From: Blastococcus aurantiacus
GTDB lineage: Bacteria > Actinomycetota > Actinomycetes > Mycobacteriales > Geodermatophilaceae
Direction: 5' to 3'
NCBI RefSeq assembly: GCF_900102425.1
Contig: NZ_FNBT01000007.1
Location: 1 to 64,000, forward strand
DNA: 64,000 nucleotides
The position numbers were made by a program, and so were the translations under genes. Under the pieces are notes generated by a model that was not told where the DNA came from, ran no database searches, and saw nothing but the letters and a program-made list of their open reading frames with translations. Positions 7,097-16,388 of this stretch are shown one piece after another; the stretch's first letter is position 1, and each line of letters opens with the position of its first letter.

Positions 7097-9702
7097 GCGA
7101 CGACGACGTCCGACGCACCGACGACGATCACAGCGACGACCACGCCGATCGGCCGCGCCGCGGCCTGGCGATCCCGGAGCTCGCGCTCGTCGTGCTCATC
7201 GGCGCCTCGGGCTCGGGGAAGTCCACGTTCGCCCGTCGCCACTTCCTCCCGACGCAGGTGCTCTCCAGCGACTTCTTCCGCGGCCTCGTCGCCGACGACG
7301 AGAACGACCAGGCCTCGACACCGGACGCCTTCGACGTCCTCCATTACGCCGCAGCGACCCGGCTGCGTGCCGGGCGGTTGACGGTCGTGGACGCGACCAA
7401 TGTCCGGCGGGAGGACCGCGCCTCCTTGGTGGCGCTCGCCCGCGAGCACGACGTGCTGCCCGTCGCCATCGTCCTCGATATGCCGGAGGAGGTCTGCCTG
7501 GAGCGCAACGCCGCCCGCAGCGATCGGGACCTGCCCGCCGGCGTGGTCCGCCGTCAGCGGTCGGAACTCCGCCGCGGGCTGCGCGGTCTGGGGCGCGAAG
7601 GTTTCCGCAAGGTGCTGCTGCTCCGGTCACCGGAGGACGTCGACACCGCCGCGCTCACCTACGAGAAGCAGTACAACGACCGGCGGGAGGACACCGGCCC
7701 CTTCGACGTCATCGGGGACGTCCACGGATGCCGTGCCGAGCTGGAGGAGCTGCTCGTGCGTCTCGGCTACGTGCTCACGCACGACGACCGCGGCCGTCCC
7801 ACCGGCGCGGCCCACCCCGAGGGGCGCCGGGCCGTGTTCGTGGGCGACCTCGTCGACCGCGGTCCGGACTCGCCCGGCGTCCTGCGGCTGGTCATGGGCA
7901 TGGTCGCCGCCGGGGATGCGCTCTGCGTCCCCGGCAACCACGAGAACAAGCTCGTCAGGGCGCTGCGAGGCCGCAACGTCCAGCTCAGTCACGGCCTGCA
8001 GGAGACGCTCGATCAGCTCGCGCACGAGCCCGAGGACTTCCGGCAGGCCGTCGAGGAGTTCTGCTACGGACTGGTCAGCCATTACGTGCTCGACGGCGGA
8101 GCGCTCGTCGTGGCCCACGCGGGGCTGCCGGAGAAGCTGCAGGGCCGCTCCAGCGGCCGGGTGCGCTCGTTCGCGCTCTACGGGGACACCACGGGCGAGA
8201 CGGACGAGTTCGGGCTGCCGGTGCGCTATCCCTGGGCCTCGGACTACCGGGGCCGCGCGATGGTGCTCTACGGCCACACCCCGGTGCCCGAGCCGGAGTG
8301 GGTCAACAACACGATGTGCCTGGACACCGGCTGCGTCTTCGGCGGCAGGCTCACCGCGCTCCGCTACCCGGAGCGCCAGCTCGTGGCGGTCGACGCGGCC
8401 CGCACGTACTACGAACCCGCGCGACCCTTCCTGGTCGACGGTGCCCTGCCGCCGGGGGAACGCGAGCCGGACGTGCTCGACATCGACGACGTCCTCGGCA
8501 AGAGGGTCGTCGAGACGCGGCTGGCCGGGCGGGTGACGGTGCGAGCGGAGAACGCGGCGGCCGCGATCGAGGTGATGAGCAGGTTCGCGCTCGCTCCCGA
8601 GCAGCTGCTGCACCTGCCCCCGACCATGAGTCCGGTAGCGACCTCCCGGCAGCCCGGCCTCTTGGAACACCCCGCAGAGGCATTCGCCTACTACCGCGAG
8701 GCAGGGGTGGCCCTGGTCGTGTGCGAGGAGAAGCACATGGGCTCGCGCGGGCTCGCGTTGGTGCGCCGGGACGACCTGAACGGCAGCGCCGACCGACCTG
8801 TCGAGCGCCGTGGGGCCGTGTACACACGCACCGGCCGTTCCTTCTTCGGCGGGGACCTGACCGCCGCCCTCCTGACCCGCCTCGCCGGGGCGGTGGAAGC
8901 AGCCGGCCTCTTCGACGAGCTCGCCAGCGACTGGGTGCTGCTGGACACCGAGGTGCTGCCCTGGTCGGCCAAGGCCGGCGAGCTCATCCGTGCGCAGTAC
9001 GCCGCAGTGGGAGCGGCAGCCCGAGCGGCTGTTCCCGCGGCGGTCAGGCAGCTGGAGCAGGCCGCGGCTCGGGGGCTGGACGTCGGTGAACTCCTGGACC
9101 GGCAGCGGCAGCGGTCCACGGACGCCGGCGCCTTCACTGCCGCCTACCGTCGCTACTGCTGGCCGACGGACGGGCTCGACGGTATCTCCGTGGCACCGTT
9201 CCAGGCGCTGGCCGCGGAAGGGACGACCTTCGCCGATCGGGAGCACGCCTGGCACCTCGAGGTGGCCGATCGGCTGGCGGTCGCCGCACCCGGCCTCGTG
9301 CGCGGTACAGCCCATCGCTACGTGGATCTCGCCGATCCCGCCAGCGAGTCGGTTGCGACGGACTGGTGGACCGAGCTGACCGCGCTCGGAGGCGAGGGGA
9401 TGGTCGTGAAGCCCGCGGCGAACCTGACCCGAGGGGTGAAGGGAGTCGTACAGCCTGGCCTCAAGGTCCGCGGTCGGGAGTACCTGCGGATCATCTACGG
9501 CCCCGACTACACGCGCCCCGAGAACCTCGACCGGCTCCGTGACCGCAACCTCGGGCGCAAGCGCGGGCTCGCGTTGCGCGAGTACGCGCTCGGGGTGGAG
9601 GCGCTGGAGCGGGTCGCGCGTGGTGAGCCGCTGTGGCGGGTCCACGAGTGCGTCTTCGCAGTGCTGGCGCTGGAGTCGGAGCCCGTCGACCCTCGTCTCT
9701 GA
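7093..9702 (+). CDS. pnkp: Polynucleotide kinase-phosphatase-ligase Pnkp
   Basis: A three-domain RNA end-healing and sealing enzyme of 869 residues, close to the roughly 870 of characterised bacterial Pnkp. The N-terminal kinase has P-loop GASGSGKST at 37-45 and LSSDFFRGL. The central binuclear metallophosphatase has GDVHG (208-212), FVGDLVDRGPDS, PGNHENK and AHAGLP. The C-terminal adenylyltransferase has VCEEKHMGSRGLAL with the presumed AMP-accepting Lys547, and EGMVVKP and KVRGREYLRI as later nucleotidyltransferase motifs. It starts with an acidic, His/Asp-rich lead of about 25 residues. It is coupled to hen1. Together they repair RNA cut by ribotoxins; the cellular target here is not known. 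Confidence 0.94.
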   Translation: MSDDDVRRTDDDHSDDHADRPRRGLAIPELALVVLIGASGSGKSTFARRHFLPTQVLSSDFFRGLVADDENDQASTPDAFDVLHYAAATRLRAGRLTVVDATNVRREDRASLVALAREHDVLPVAIVLDMPEEVCLERNAARSDRDLPAGVVRRQRSELRRGLRGLGREGFRKVLLLRSPEDVDTAALTYEKQYNDRREDTGPFDVIGDVHGCRAELEELLVRLGYVLTHDDRGRPTGAAHPEGRRAVFVGDLVDRGPDSPGVLRLVMGMVAAGDALCVPGNHENKLVRALRGRNVQLSHGLQETLDQLAHEPEDFRQAVEEFCYGLVSHYVLDGGALVVAHAGLPEKLQGRSSGRVRSFALYGDTTGETDEFGLPVRYPWASDYRGRAMVLYGHTPVPEPEWVNNTMCLDTGCVFGGRLTALRYPERQLVAVDAARTYYEPARPFLVDGALPPGEREPDVLDIDDVLGKRVVETRLAGRVTVRAENAAAAIEVMSRFALAPEQLLHLPPTMSPVATSRQPGLLEHPAEAFAYYREAGVALVVCEEKHMGSRGLALVRRDDLNGSADRPVERRGAVYTRTGRSFFGGDLTAALLTRLAGAVEAAGLFDELASDWVLLDTEVLPWSAKAGELIRAQYAAVGAAARAAVPAAVRQLEQAAARGLDVGELLDRQRQRSTDAGAFTAAYRRYCWPTDGLDGISVAPFQALAAEGTTFADREHAWHLEVADRLAVAAPGLVRGTAHRYVDLADPASESVATDWWTELTALGGEGMVVKPAANLTRGVKGVVQPGLKVRGREYLRIIYGPDYTRPENLDRLRDRNLGRKRGLALREYALGVEALERVARGEPLWRVHECVFAVLALESEPVDPRL

Positions 9703-9854
9703 CCCGCGCGGCCGGGCGTCGGTCGTGGCGCCCGCGGAGCGTCGGGGCCGGCTCACCCCCGCCTCGACAGCTCGTGGCCAGGTGTTGGCATGCACGTCGG
9801 CCCCTCGTCACCATTGCCCGGCAGCGTGGTTGCGACGACCACGGGGGAGCAGGC

Positions 9855-11450
9855 ATGAGCGACGAGCTGCGGGACCACGACCACGGCCACGACCACGAGC
9901 GCGGGGGCGGGGACCACCGCCAGGATGCCCGTGAACACGGACTGAGTCGGCGGGGCATGCTGGGCGCCGGTGCGGCCGGTGCGGCGGCGGCCATGCTCTT
10001 CCGGCCGACGGGCGCGCTGGCCGGACCTCTGGGTCCGCCCGGACGCCCGGGCGCGCCGTCGACCAGCCGCGAGTCCCGGCTGGGCCGGCGCACCCGCCTG
10101 GTCCACGCCGACCTGCACAACCACAGCCTGCAGTCCGACGGTGCGGGCGACCCCGCTCTGGCCCACGCCTCCATGCGGGACGCCGGACTGGACGTCGCGG
10201 CCCTCACCGATCACACGACGATCTCCCGCCCGCTGGGGCCGGTGGACGCCTGCGCCGCCTTCCCGGAGCCGGAGCCGGGGAGCGAGGACGCGTGCCGCTC
10301 GCTGGCCGGCATGAGCCAGAAGGCGTGGGAGGACACCCGGCGCTACGCGGACGGCGCCGACCGGCCCGGACGCTTCACCGCCCTGCGCGGGTTCGAGTGG
10401 TCCAGCCCGCTGCTGGGGCACATGAACGTGTGGTTCAGCCAGGACTGGACCGACCCGCTCAGCACCGCGGGGTTCAGCCTCTCCAGCCTGCTGCAGCTGG
10501 GCCTGACCGAGGCGCAGATCGCGGGCTCGCTGGCGCCTCTCGGGGTCGCGGGGGAGCGGATCCTGGACCTGATCCGCCGCTCGGAACCGGCGGGGATGGC
10601 GTTGTTCTACGAGTGGCTCGTCCGCTCGCCGAACGCGTTGCTGGGAGGCGGCGCGGACGGGATCGCCGGCTTCAACCACCCCAACCGCGAGCCCGGGGTG
10701 TTCGACGCGTTCGCGTTCGACCCGCGCCTCCGGGAGCGCATCGTCTCCATGGAGATCATGAACCGGCGGGACGACTACCTGTTCGAGGGCTTCGCCGCCG
10801 GGTTCCCGTCCCCGCTGGTCGCCTGCCTCGACGCCGGCTGGCGGGTGGGCCTCCTGGGGGTGACCGACGAGCACGGCACGGACTGGGGGGAGCCCGACGG
10901 CAAGGGTCGCGCCGGGCTCTACGTCGCCGACCTCACCCGCCGTTCCGTGCGCGCCGCGCTGACCGCGCGCGACTTCTACGCGACCAACGTGCGCGGCCTG
11001 CGCCTGGACGCGACGGCGCAGGGCACGCCCATGGGCCGCCCCGTCCCCGACCGGTCGCGGACGGTGACCTTCGAGGTGGACCTCGACCGCGGTCCCGAGC
11101 ACGCCGGCGACCCAGTCGAGATCCAGGTGCTGACGTCCGGTGAGGAGGTGCCGACCGTCGTCCACGTCGAGTCGGTCCGGACGCCCTCGCCCCGCGAGCG
11201 GCGACCGATCCGCTTCCGGGTGCCGATCGACCGCGCGACCGCGCGGTGGGCCGTGCTGCGCATCGCGGACCCGGCCCGCCCCAACGCGTCCCCGGGGCCG
11301 GACGGGCACCCGTGCAACAACCTGGCCCTGGCCTACGCCAGCCCCTTCTACTTCGAGGAGGGCAGGCGGCCGGTGCGGCACGAGGTCCCGCGGCAGCGGC
11401 CTGGGCAGGGCCGCCCCGACGTCGGCCGGATCCTGCGGCACGGGCACTGA
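9855..11450 (+). CDS. Tat-exported CehA/McbA-like PHP-domain metallohydrolase
   Basis: A 531-residue protein with a twin-arginine signal (HGLSRRGMLGAGAAG, Arg32-Arg33, then a hydrophobic AGAAAAML stretch). It is preceded by an unusual His/Asp-rich leader, MSDELRDHDHGHDHERGGGD. The mature part carries PHP phosphoesterase motifs: HADLHNHSLQSDG (residues 84-96), VAALTDHTTI, FNHPNREPG and GVTDEHGTDWGEPDGKGR. This matches CehA/McbA-type metallohydrolases, whose substrates vary (carbamates, phosphoesters), so the substrate is unknown. A ggggagcagg sequence provides an RBS before the ATG. It converges on the next, large secreted hydrolase gene. Confidence 0.85.
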   Translation: MSDELRDHDHGHDHERGGGDHRQDAREHGLSRRGMLGAGAAGAAAAMLFRPTGALAGPLGPPGRPGAPSTSRESRLGRRTRLVHADLHNHSLQSDGAGDPALAHASMRDAGLDVAALTDHTTISRPLGPVDACAAFPEPEPGSEDACRSLAGMSQKAWEDTRRYADGADRPGRFTALRGFEWSSPLLGHMNVWFSQDWTDPLSTAGFSLSSLLQLGLTEAQIAGSLAPLGVAGERILDLIRRSEPAGMALFYEWLVRSPNALLGGGADGIAGFNHPNREPGVFDAFAFDPRLRERIVSMEIMNRRDDYLFEGFAAGFPSPLVACLDAGWRVGLLGVTDEHGTDWGEPDGKGRAGLYVADLTRRSVRAALTARDFYATNVRGLRLDATAQGTPMGRPVPDRSRTVTFEVDLDRGPEHAGDPVEIQVLTSGEEVPTVVHVESVRTPSPRERRPIRFRVPIDRATARWAVLRIADPARPNASPGPDGHPCNNLALAYASPFYFEEGRRPVRHEVPRQRPGQGRPDVGRILRHGH

Positions 11451-11469
11451 CGTCCGACCGTGCCTCCGG

Positions 11470-13818
11470 TCAGCGGCCCCGCTGCACGGTGTAGATGTGC
11501 TCGCCGGCCGCGACCGGGAGCACGAGCCCGGCGCGGTCCACGGTGACGGTCACCGGGCGGCCGTCGCGCAGCACCCGGGTACCGCCGGGGAAGTGCCCGG
11601 CCAGCCGCACGGTGCCGTCCCGGTCCGCGCTCGTGGCGATGGTCAACTGCCGCTCCGGGGCGAGCCGGGCACGCGCGAGGTCGATCGATGCGCTCCCGAC
11701 GTTGGTCAGCCTCAGGTCCAGCCGGTTGGCCACCGGCATGCGCGGCTCGGGACCCCACGAGCGGTTCACCTCGGTGTAGGGCAGCACGCCCCCGACGACC
11801 CCGCCGCCGACGCCGGGAGCACTCGGCGCGTCCCCGCGCCCGAAGCCGTGGCTGAAGGCGTCGACCAGCGCCTTGGCCGGCGCCGTGCCACCGGAGCCGG
11901 CGCCGGCCGCGAGGGAGGCGGGCCGGACGCCGGACACCCAGTAGGCGTGGTCGTGCACCAGTCCCAGCGCGGCGTCGTCGGCGGCCGGCACGTAGCCGAA
12001 CGAGACGTGGTGCGGGTTCCGGTCCACCCGTGACTCACCGAGGAACTGCGTCGCCATCGGCACGTCGTAGCTCCGCAGCGCGAGGGTGAAGTGCTCGGCC
12101 GCCGGGACCACGGCGAAGCGGTAGCGGTAGCCCAGCTGCTCGAAGCCGCGGATCCCGACCTCCGGGGCGCCGAGGTTCTGCGCCCGCGGGCCGACGATCG
12201 GCACGAGTTCGTCCAGGCCGGCCGCCACGTTCAGGTAGGGCAGGTTGCGGGCGTTCTCCAGCCACAGGTTGGACAGCGTCTCGATGCCCCCGGTCGGCGG
12301 GGCCGGCGGGACCCAGATGCCGTCCCCGGGCGGGCCGACGGTGGAGAAGGCGCGCCCGAAGAGGTCGGGGTAGAGCGTGCCGAGCCGGTAGGTGGCGTAC
12401 CCGCCCATGGAGTAGCCGCTGATCGCCGTCCGGTCCGGATCGAGCGAGAAGTGCCGCGCGACGTCGTTCCACATCTCGAAGACGTCGTACTCGGCCTCGT
12501 GCTGGTACCAGCCGTCCGGTCCGCGGGACAGCGAGGTGGCGACGACGTTCCCGCGGGCCTCGCCGATCTGCTGGATGCCGGCCGACCCGTTGTACTGCCA
12601 GTGCTGCTGGCCGAGCGAGTGCAGGGCGAGGGTGAAGCCGGCCCGCTTTCCGGGCCGGTAGCCCGACGGCACGTAGAGGCTGTAGGGCTGCAGCTGTCCG
12701 CGGTACTGCGGGAAGCCGCCGTCCAAGTCGCGCCCCTCGCCCAGCTGCAGCCGGCTCGGGAAGATCCGGATCGTCGTGCCGGTCGTCGGCACGGTCGTGC
12801 GGTCGCGCCGGGCGGCGAGCGCCGCGAAGTCGATGTCCCGGGCGTACCGGGTCGGCTCGTCACGGGTGAGCACCGGGGCCTGGGCCGTGTCCGGCGGGGT
12901 GTTGGCCCCGGTGACCGGCTCGTCGAGCCGGAACCCGAGGTTGAGGATCCCGTTGGGCGCGAGGTCGACCGGACCGGCGCCGCCCGGTGTGTCGGCGTCG
13001 GCCACCGCCTGCGGGCGCAGCCAGCCGCCCGTCGCCCGGTCGAACAGGCCGGTGGCCAGAGTGGCGCGCCAGGTCCGGGTCGGGTTGCTGACGCCGCGCG
13101 GGACGGTGACGGTGAGCTGGTTGGCCTCCAGGTCGGTGCGGACGTCGACGTTCGTGGTCCTCCGCACCTCGCCGCCGGGCGCGAACGACGCGTGCTCGGC
13201 GCCGGTGCCCCAGACCGTCAGCACCTCGTCGGTGCCGGGGAAGCGGGCGCCGGGGTCGCGGGGGAGGGTCGCCGTGCCGGTCCCGGCGTTCCGGTCGGTG
13301 TCGAAGGCGACGGTGAGGATCGTCGAGTCCTCCTGCAGCAGGGTGTTCAGCGTGAACCGGTAGGACACCCGGTCGCGCTCCGGCACGATCCGGAACTCCA
13401 GGAGGTCGGCCGCGTTGCCGCCGTACCGCGCCGCGTCGGTGGGATAGGTGATGTCCCCGGCCCGCTCGGACAGCGAGGAGCCGCCCTGCCCGTCGGTGTC
13501 GGAGCCGTAGTCGTCGAAGAGGTGGTCCTGGTAGAGGTACTCGCCCCGGACGTAGGCCTCCTGACCGCTCACCAGCAGCGGCTGCGCGCGGAACCGCCGA
13601 TCGCGGTTCTCCAGCTGCGGCGCCGCCGGGGCAGCCGCGTACAGGACGTCCGGGCCCGGGCGCGCACCGCTGGGGACGGCGGGCAGGGTCGCCGCCGCGC
13701 GTGCTGCGGCCTGCCGTGCCGGGTCGCCGTCGGTGGCGACGGCGACCCCGTCACCGGCCGCCGTCGCGGCCAGGGAGAGGAGGACGGTGGCGGTGAGGGC
13801 CAGGGGCGCTCTGCTCAT
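11470..13818 (-). CDS. Large secreted alpha/beta-hydrolase (prolyl-oligopeptidase/PHB-depolymerase-like)
   Basis: A 782-residue exported protein. The signal peptide is MSRAPLALTATVLLSLAATAAG. Residues of about 120-330 look like a beta-rich domain (LEFRIVPERDRVSYRFTL, LTVAFDTDRNAGTGTATLP). The catalytic alpha/beta-hydrolase has SLYVPSGYRPGKRAGFTLAL, HSLGQQHWQYNGS and the nucleophile elbow ISGYSMGGYATYR, with NLPYLNVAAGLDELVP and PAAEHFTLAL as likely acid and histidine regions. A C-terminal beta domain follows. The fold suits an esterase or peptidase, substrate unknown. The ATG at 13818 is chosen because the signal peptide begins there. It is convergent with the PHP gene; their linkage may be only positional. 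Confidence 0.8.
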   Translation of the reverse strand: MSRAPLALTATVLLSLAATAAGDGVAVATDGDPARQAAARAAATLPAVPSGARPGPDVLYAAAPAAPQLENRDRRFRAQPLLVSGQEAYVRGEYLYQDHLFDDYGSDTDGQGGSSLSERAGDITYPTDAARYGGNAADLLEFRIVPERDRVSYRFTLNTLLQEDSTILTVAFDTDRNAGTGTATLPRDPGARFPGTDEVLTVWGTGAEHASFAPGGEVRRTTNVDVRTDLEANQLTVTVPRGVSNPTRTWRATLATGLFDRATGGWLRPQAVADADTPGGAGPVDLAPNGILNLGFRLDEPVTGANTPPDTAQAPVLTRDEPTRYARDIDFAALAARRDRTTVPTTGTTIRIFPSRLQLGEGRDLDGGFPQYRGQLQPYSLYVPSGYRPGKRAGFTLALHSLGQQHWQYNGSAGIQQIGEARGNVVATSLSRGPDGWYQHEAEYDVFEMWNDVARHFSLDPDRTAISGYSMGGYATYRLGTLYPDLFGRAFSTVGPPGDGIWVPPAPPTGGIETLSNLWLENARNLPYLNVAAGLDELVPIVGPRAQNLGAPEVGIRGFEQLGYRYRFAVVPAAEHFTLALRSYDVPMATQFLGESRVDRNPHHVSFGYVPAADDAALGLVHDHAYWVSGVRPASLAAGAGSGGTAPAKALVDAFSHGFGRGDAPSAPGVGGGVVGGVLPYTEVNRSWGPEPRMPVANRLDLRLTNVGSASIDLARARLAPERQLTIATSADRDGTVRLAGHFPGGTRVLRDGRPVTVTVDRAGLVLPVAAGEHIYTVQRGR

Positions 13819-13882
13819 GCAGCCTGCAACGACCCACGACGCGCCTGGTGACGATCCGCCCTCACGCCGTTCCCCGTCCGGT

Positions 13883-14494
13883 TCAGCCGACCGAGACCCG
13901 GGCGACGTCGCGGCGGCCTGCGGCCCACAGCAGCAGCTCCAGCGGCTCGCCCTCGACCGTGCGGGCGCCCGCCCCGATGCGGGCCTCGACGCCGGGCCGG
14001 TCCGAGCGGCGCAGCACCACGCCGCGCCGTCCGGCACCCCGCCGGGCGTACAGCGTGGCCGGCACCCACAGCCGGTCCTGCACGGTGGCAGGCAGCTCCC
14101 GCGGCGCCCACCCCGGCTGCGCGCGGCGCACGTCCTCGTGGTGGATGGCGAACTCGGGCACGTTGAGCTGCTCGAGCCCGGGCCACGCCAGCGGCGACCA
14201 CCGCGGTGCGCCGGACCGGACCTGCTCGACGAGGTCGGCGTACGAGCGGCGGGTGCGGGCGGCGTCCTCGACGCGGTGCGCCCAGCCGCCCAGGCGCGCC
14301 AGCCTCGGGACCATCTCCAGCGCGTAGCCCGGCATGGCGTCGGGCCGCCGGTCGCGGACGACGAGGTGCGCGGCCAGGTGTGCGGTGGTCCACCCCTCGC
14401 AGCAGGTGGGGGCGTCCGGCCCCAGCTCGGCGAGCAGGTCGGCCAGCGCGCGGCGTTCGTGGACGGCGAGCGAGCCGGCGGCGGGAGAGGTCAC
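13883..14494 (-). CDS. Maleylpyruvate isomerase family, mycothiol-dependent enzyme-like (DinB-like)
   Basis: A 203-residue protein of the TIGR03085/MDMPI type. The start VTSPAAGSLAVHERRALADLL is followed by CCEGWTTAHLAAHLVVRDRRPDA, the conserved W-T..DL/HL..H.. motif of the four-helix DinB-like fold that binds divalent metal, and FAIHHEDVRRAQPGW, a second His cluster. Many members are actinobacterial proteins of unknown reaction that may use mycothiol. The GTG at 14494 is preferred over an ATG at 14512, since TAGCGT lies exactly 7 nt before it. It is divergent from the ABC exporter. Confidence 0.8.
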   Translation of the reverse strand: MTSPAAGSLAVHERRALADLLAELGPDAPTCCEGWTTAHLAAHLVVRDRRPDAMPGYALEMVPRLARLGGWAHRVEDAARTRRSYADLVEQVRSGAPRWSPLAWPGLEQLNVPEFAIHHEDVRRAQPGWAPRELPATVQDRLWVPATLYARRGAGRRGVVLRRSDRPGVEARIGAGARTVEGEPLELLLWAAGRRDVARVSVG

Positions 14495-14501
14495 CGGCCC
14501 G

Positions 14502-14507
14502 ACGCTA
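14502..14507 (-). promoter_or_regulatory. Candidate leaderless -10 hexamer for MDMPI-like gene
   Basis: TAGCGT on the reverse strand, 7 nt before the GTG at 14494; this decides the start. Confidence 0.55.
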
Positions 14508-14541
14508 CCCATCCCGGACGCACGGAATAATCCGAATACCG

Positions 14542-14571
14542 TTCGGTTGCCCGGTGAGATCCACGTAACAT
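14542..14571 (+). promoter_or_regulatory. Possible sigma-70-type promoter for the ABC exporter
   Basis: TTCGGT (14542-14547), 18 bp, TAACAT (14566-14571), in an unusually AT-rich patch of about 50 bp for this genome. A CGGA-ATAA-TCCG inverted repeat lies just upstream. The hexamers are poor matches at -35. Confidence 0.35.
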
Positions 14572-14606
14572 CGCAGAGCCGGAACTGAACGACCCCGAGG
14601 AGACCT

Positions 14607-16388
14607 GTGCCGCGCCGCCGTCGAGATGCCGTCGTGCGGCGAGGGATCCGGCACGTCGGACGAGCCATCGCGCTGCAGCCCAGGATCTTCGCCGCAGCGT
14701 TGACGGGCAGCGCCCTGTTCGCGGTCATGACGGTGGCCAGCGCCTATGTGATCGGCGAGATCACCGACCGCGTCGTCCTGCCCTCCTTCGACGAAGGCAG
14801 CGCCTCGACCTCCGCACTGGCTCTCGCCGTGGTCGCGATCCTCGCGGTGGCCCTGCTCCGGATCGTCGGCATCATCGGGCGCCGCCTGCTGTCGGGGATC
14901 ATGCAGTACCGCCTGCAGGCGCAGATGCGCCGCGAGGTGACCGGGCAGTACCTGCGGCTCCCCCTGTCCTGGCACCAGCAGCACCCCACAGGTCAGCTGC
15001 TCTCCAACGCCAACTCCGACGTCGAGGCGGCCTGGTTCTTCGTCGCGCCGCTGGCCTTCGGGCTGGGCGCGGTCGTCATCATCCTGATCACCGGCGGGGC
15101 GATGGTCGTGACCGATCCGCTGCTGGCCCTGATCGGCCTCGTCGTCTTCCCCCTGGTGTTCGTGATCAACGCGCTCTACTCGCAGGTGATGAGCCCGCGC
15201 CAGCAGCGGGCCCAGCAGCTGCGCGCCGAGGTCAGCGAGATCGCCCACGAGAGCTTCGACGCCGCACTCGTCGTCAAGACCCTGGGCCGCGAGGAGTCCG
15301 AGACCGAGCGGTTCGACGCTCGCGCCGGTGAGCTGCGGGACGGGCTCGTCGCCGTCGGCCGGGTCCGTGGACTGTTCGACCCGCTGATCGAGTCGCTGCC
15401 CAACCTCGGCACGCTGGCGGTCCTGCTGGTCGGTGCGCACCGGGTCGCCGACGGCGCGATCGACGTGGGCGAGCTGGTGTCCATCGCCTACCTGTTCACG
15501 CTCCTGGCCCTGCCCATCCGGGCGATCGGGTGGGTGCTGGCCGAGCTGCCGCGCGCGCTGGCCGGCTACGACCGGATCACTCCGGTCCTCGAGGCGACCG
15601 GCGAGACTCCGTACGGGCCGGAGGACGTCGCCACGACGGCCGGCGGTGCGGCACTGGGACTGCAGGGGATCGGCTACACCTTCGCCGGCGTCGAGCGCCC
15701 GGCCGTCCGCGACGTCACCTTCGACGTCCCCGCGGGCGGGACCGTCGCGGTGGTCGGGCCCACGGGCTCGGGCAAGTCCACCCTCGCCGGGCTGCTGGTC
15801 CGGCTCGTCGACCCCGTCGACGGGACGGTCCTGCTGGACGGGTTGGACATCCGCCGCCTGCGGGAGGGGCAGGTCAGCGACCACGCCGCCTTCGTCGCCC
15901 AGCAGGCGTTCCTCTTCGACGACACGGTGCGCGGCAACGTCACCCTCGGTGGCCCGTACACCGACGAGGACGTCTGGGCGGCGCTGCGGGTGGCAGCCGC
16001 CGACGACTTCGTGACCGCCCTGCCCGACGGCCTCGACACCCACGTCGGCGAGCGAGGCGCCTCCCTGTCGGGCGGTCAGCGGCAGCGCCTGGCTCTGGCC
16101 CGGGCCATCGTCCGCCGGCCGCGGCTGCTCGTGCTCGACGACGCCACCAGCGCGGTCGACCCCGCCGTCGAGGCCCGCATCCTCGACGCGCTGCGGGCCA
16201 GCGACGCCCCGGCGACCGTGGTGGTCGTCGCCTACCGCCAGGCGACCATCGCGCTCGCCGACGAGGTCGTCTGGTTCGAGCACGGCCGTGCGGTCGCGCG
16301 CGGCAGCCACGGGTACCTGCTCGGCGAGGTGCCGGGCTACGCCGACCTGGTGCGCGCCTACTCCCAGGCCGACGGGGTGCCGGCATGA
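14607..16388 (+). CDS. ABC exporter half-transporter A (degenerate ATPase site)
   Basis: A 593-residue type IV ABC exporter subunit: about six membrane segments in residues 25-330, then the nucleotide-binding domain. Walker A GPTGSGKST is at 384-392, the Q-loop in VAQQAFLF, and a canonical signature LSGGQRQRLALARA. Walker B reads LLVLDDATSAVD, with Asp512 where the catalytic Glu normally sits, and the H-loop reads VVVAYRQAT, with Tyr543 for His. This is the pattern of the non-catalytic half of heterodimeric exporters. The GTG at 14607 follows a cgaggaga RBS. Coupled to the second subunit by an ATGA overlap. The substrate (drug, lipid or peptide) is unknown. Confidence 0.92.
   Translation: MPRRRRDAVVRRGIRHVGRAIALQPRIFAAALTGSALFAVMTVASAYVIGEITDRVVLPSFDEGSASTSALALAVVAILAVALLRIVGIIGRRLLSGIMQYRLQAQMRREVTGQYLRLPLSWHQQHPTGQLLSNANSDVEAAWFFVAPLAFGLGAVVIILITGGAMVVTDPLLALIGLVVFPLVFVINALYSQVMSPRQQRAQQLRAEVSEIAHESFDAALVVKTLGREESETERFDARAGELRDGLVAVGRVRGLFDPLIESLPNLGTLAVLLVGAHRVADGAIDVGELVSIAYLFTLLALPIRAIGWVLAELPRALAGYDRITPVLEATGETPYGPEDVATTAGGAALGLQGIGYTFAGVERPAVRDVTFDVPAGGTVAVVGPTGSGKSTLAGLLVRLVDPVDGTVLLDGLDIRRLREGQVSDHAAFVAQQAFLFDDTVRGNVTLGGPYTDEDVWAALRVAAADDFVTALPDGLDTHVGERGASLSGGQRQRLALARAIVRRPRLLVLDDATSAVDPAVEARILDALRASDAPATVVVVAYRQATIALADEVVWFEHGRAVARGSHGYLLGEVPGYADLVRAYSQADGVPA

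Noticed and set aside
11470..14037. N-terminal extension of the secreted hydrolase to 14037
   Set aside because: The extra 73 residues are Arg/Ser-rich out-of-frame-like sequence overlapping the neighbouring gene; the signal peptide begins at 13818.
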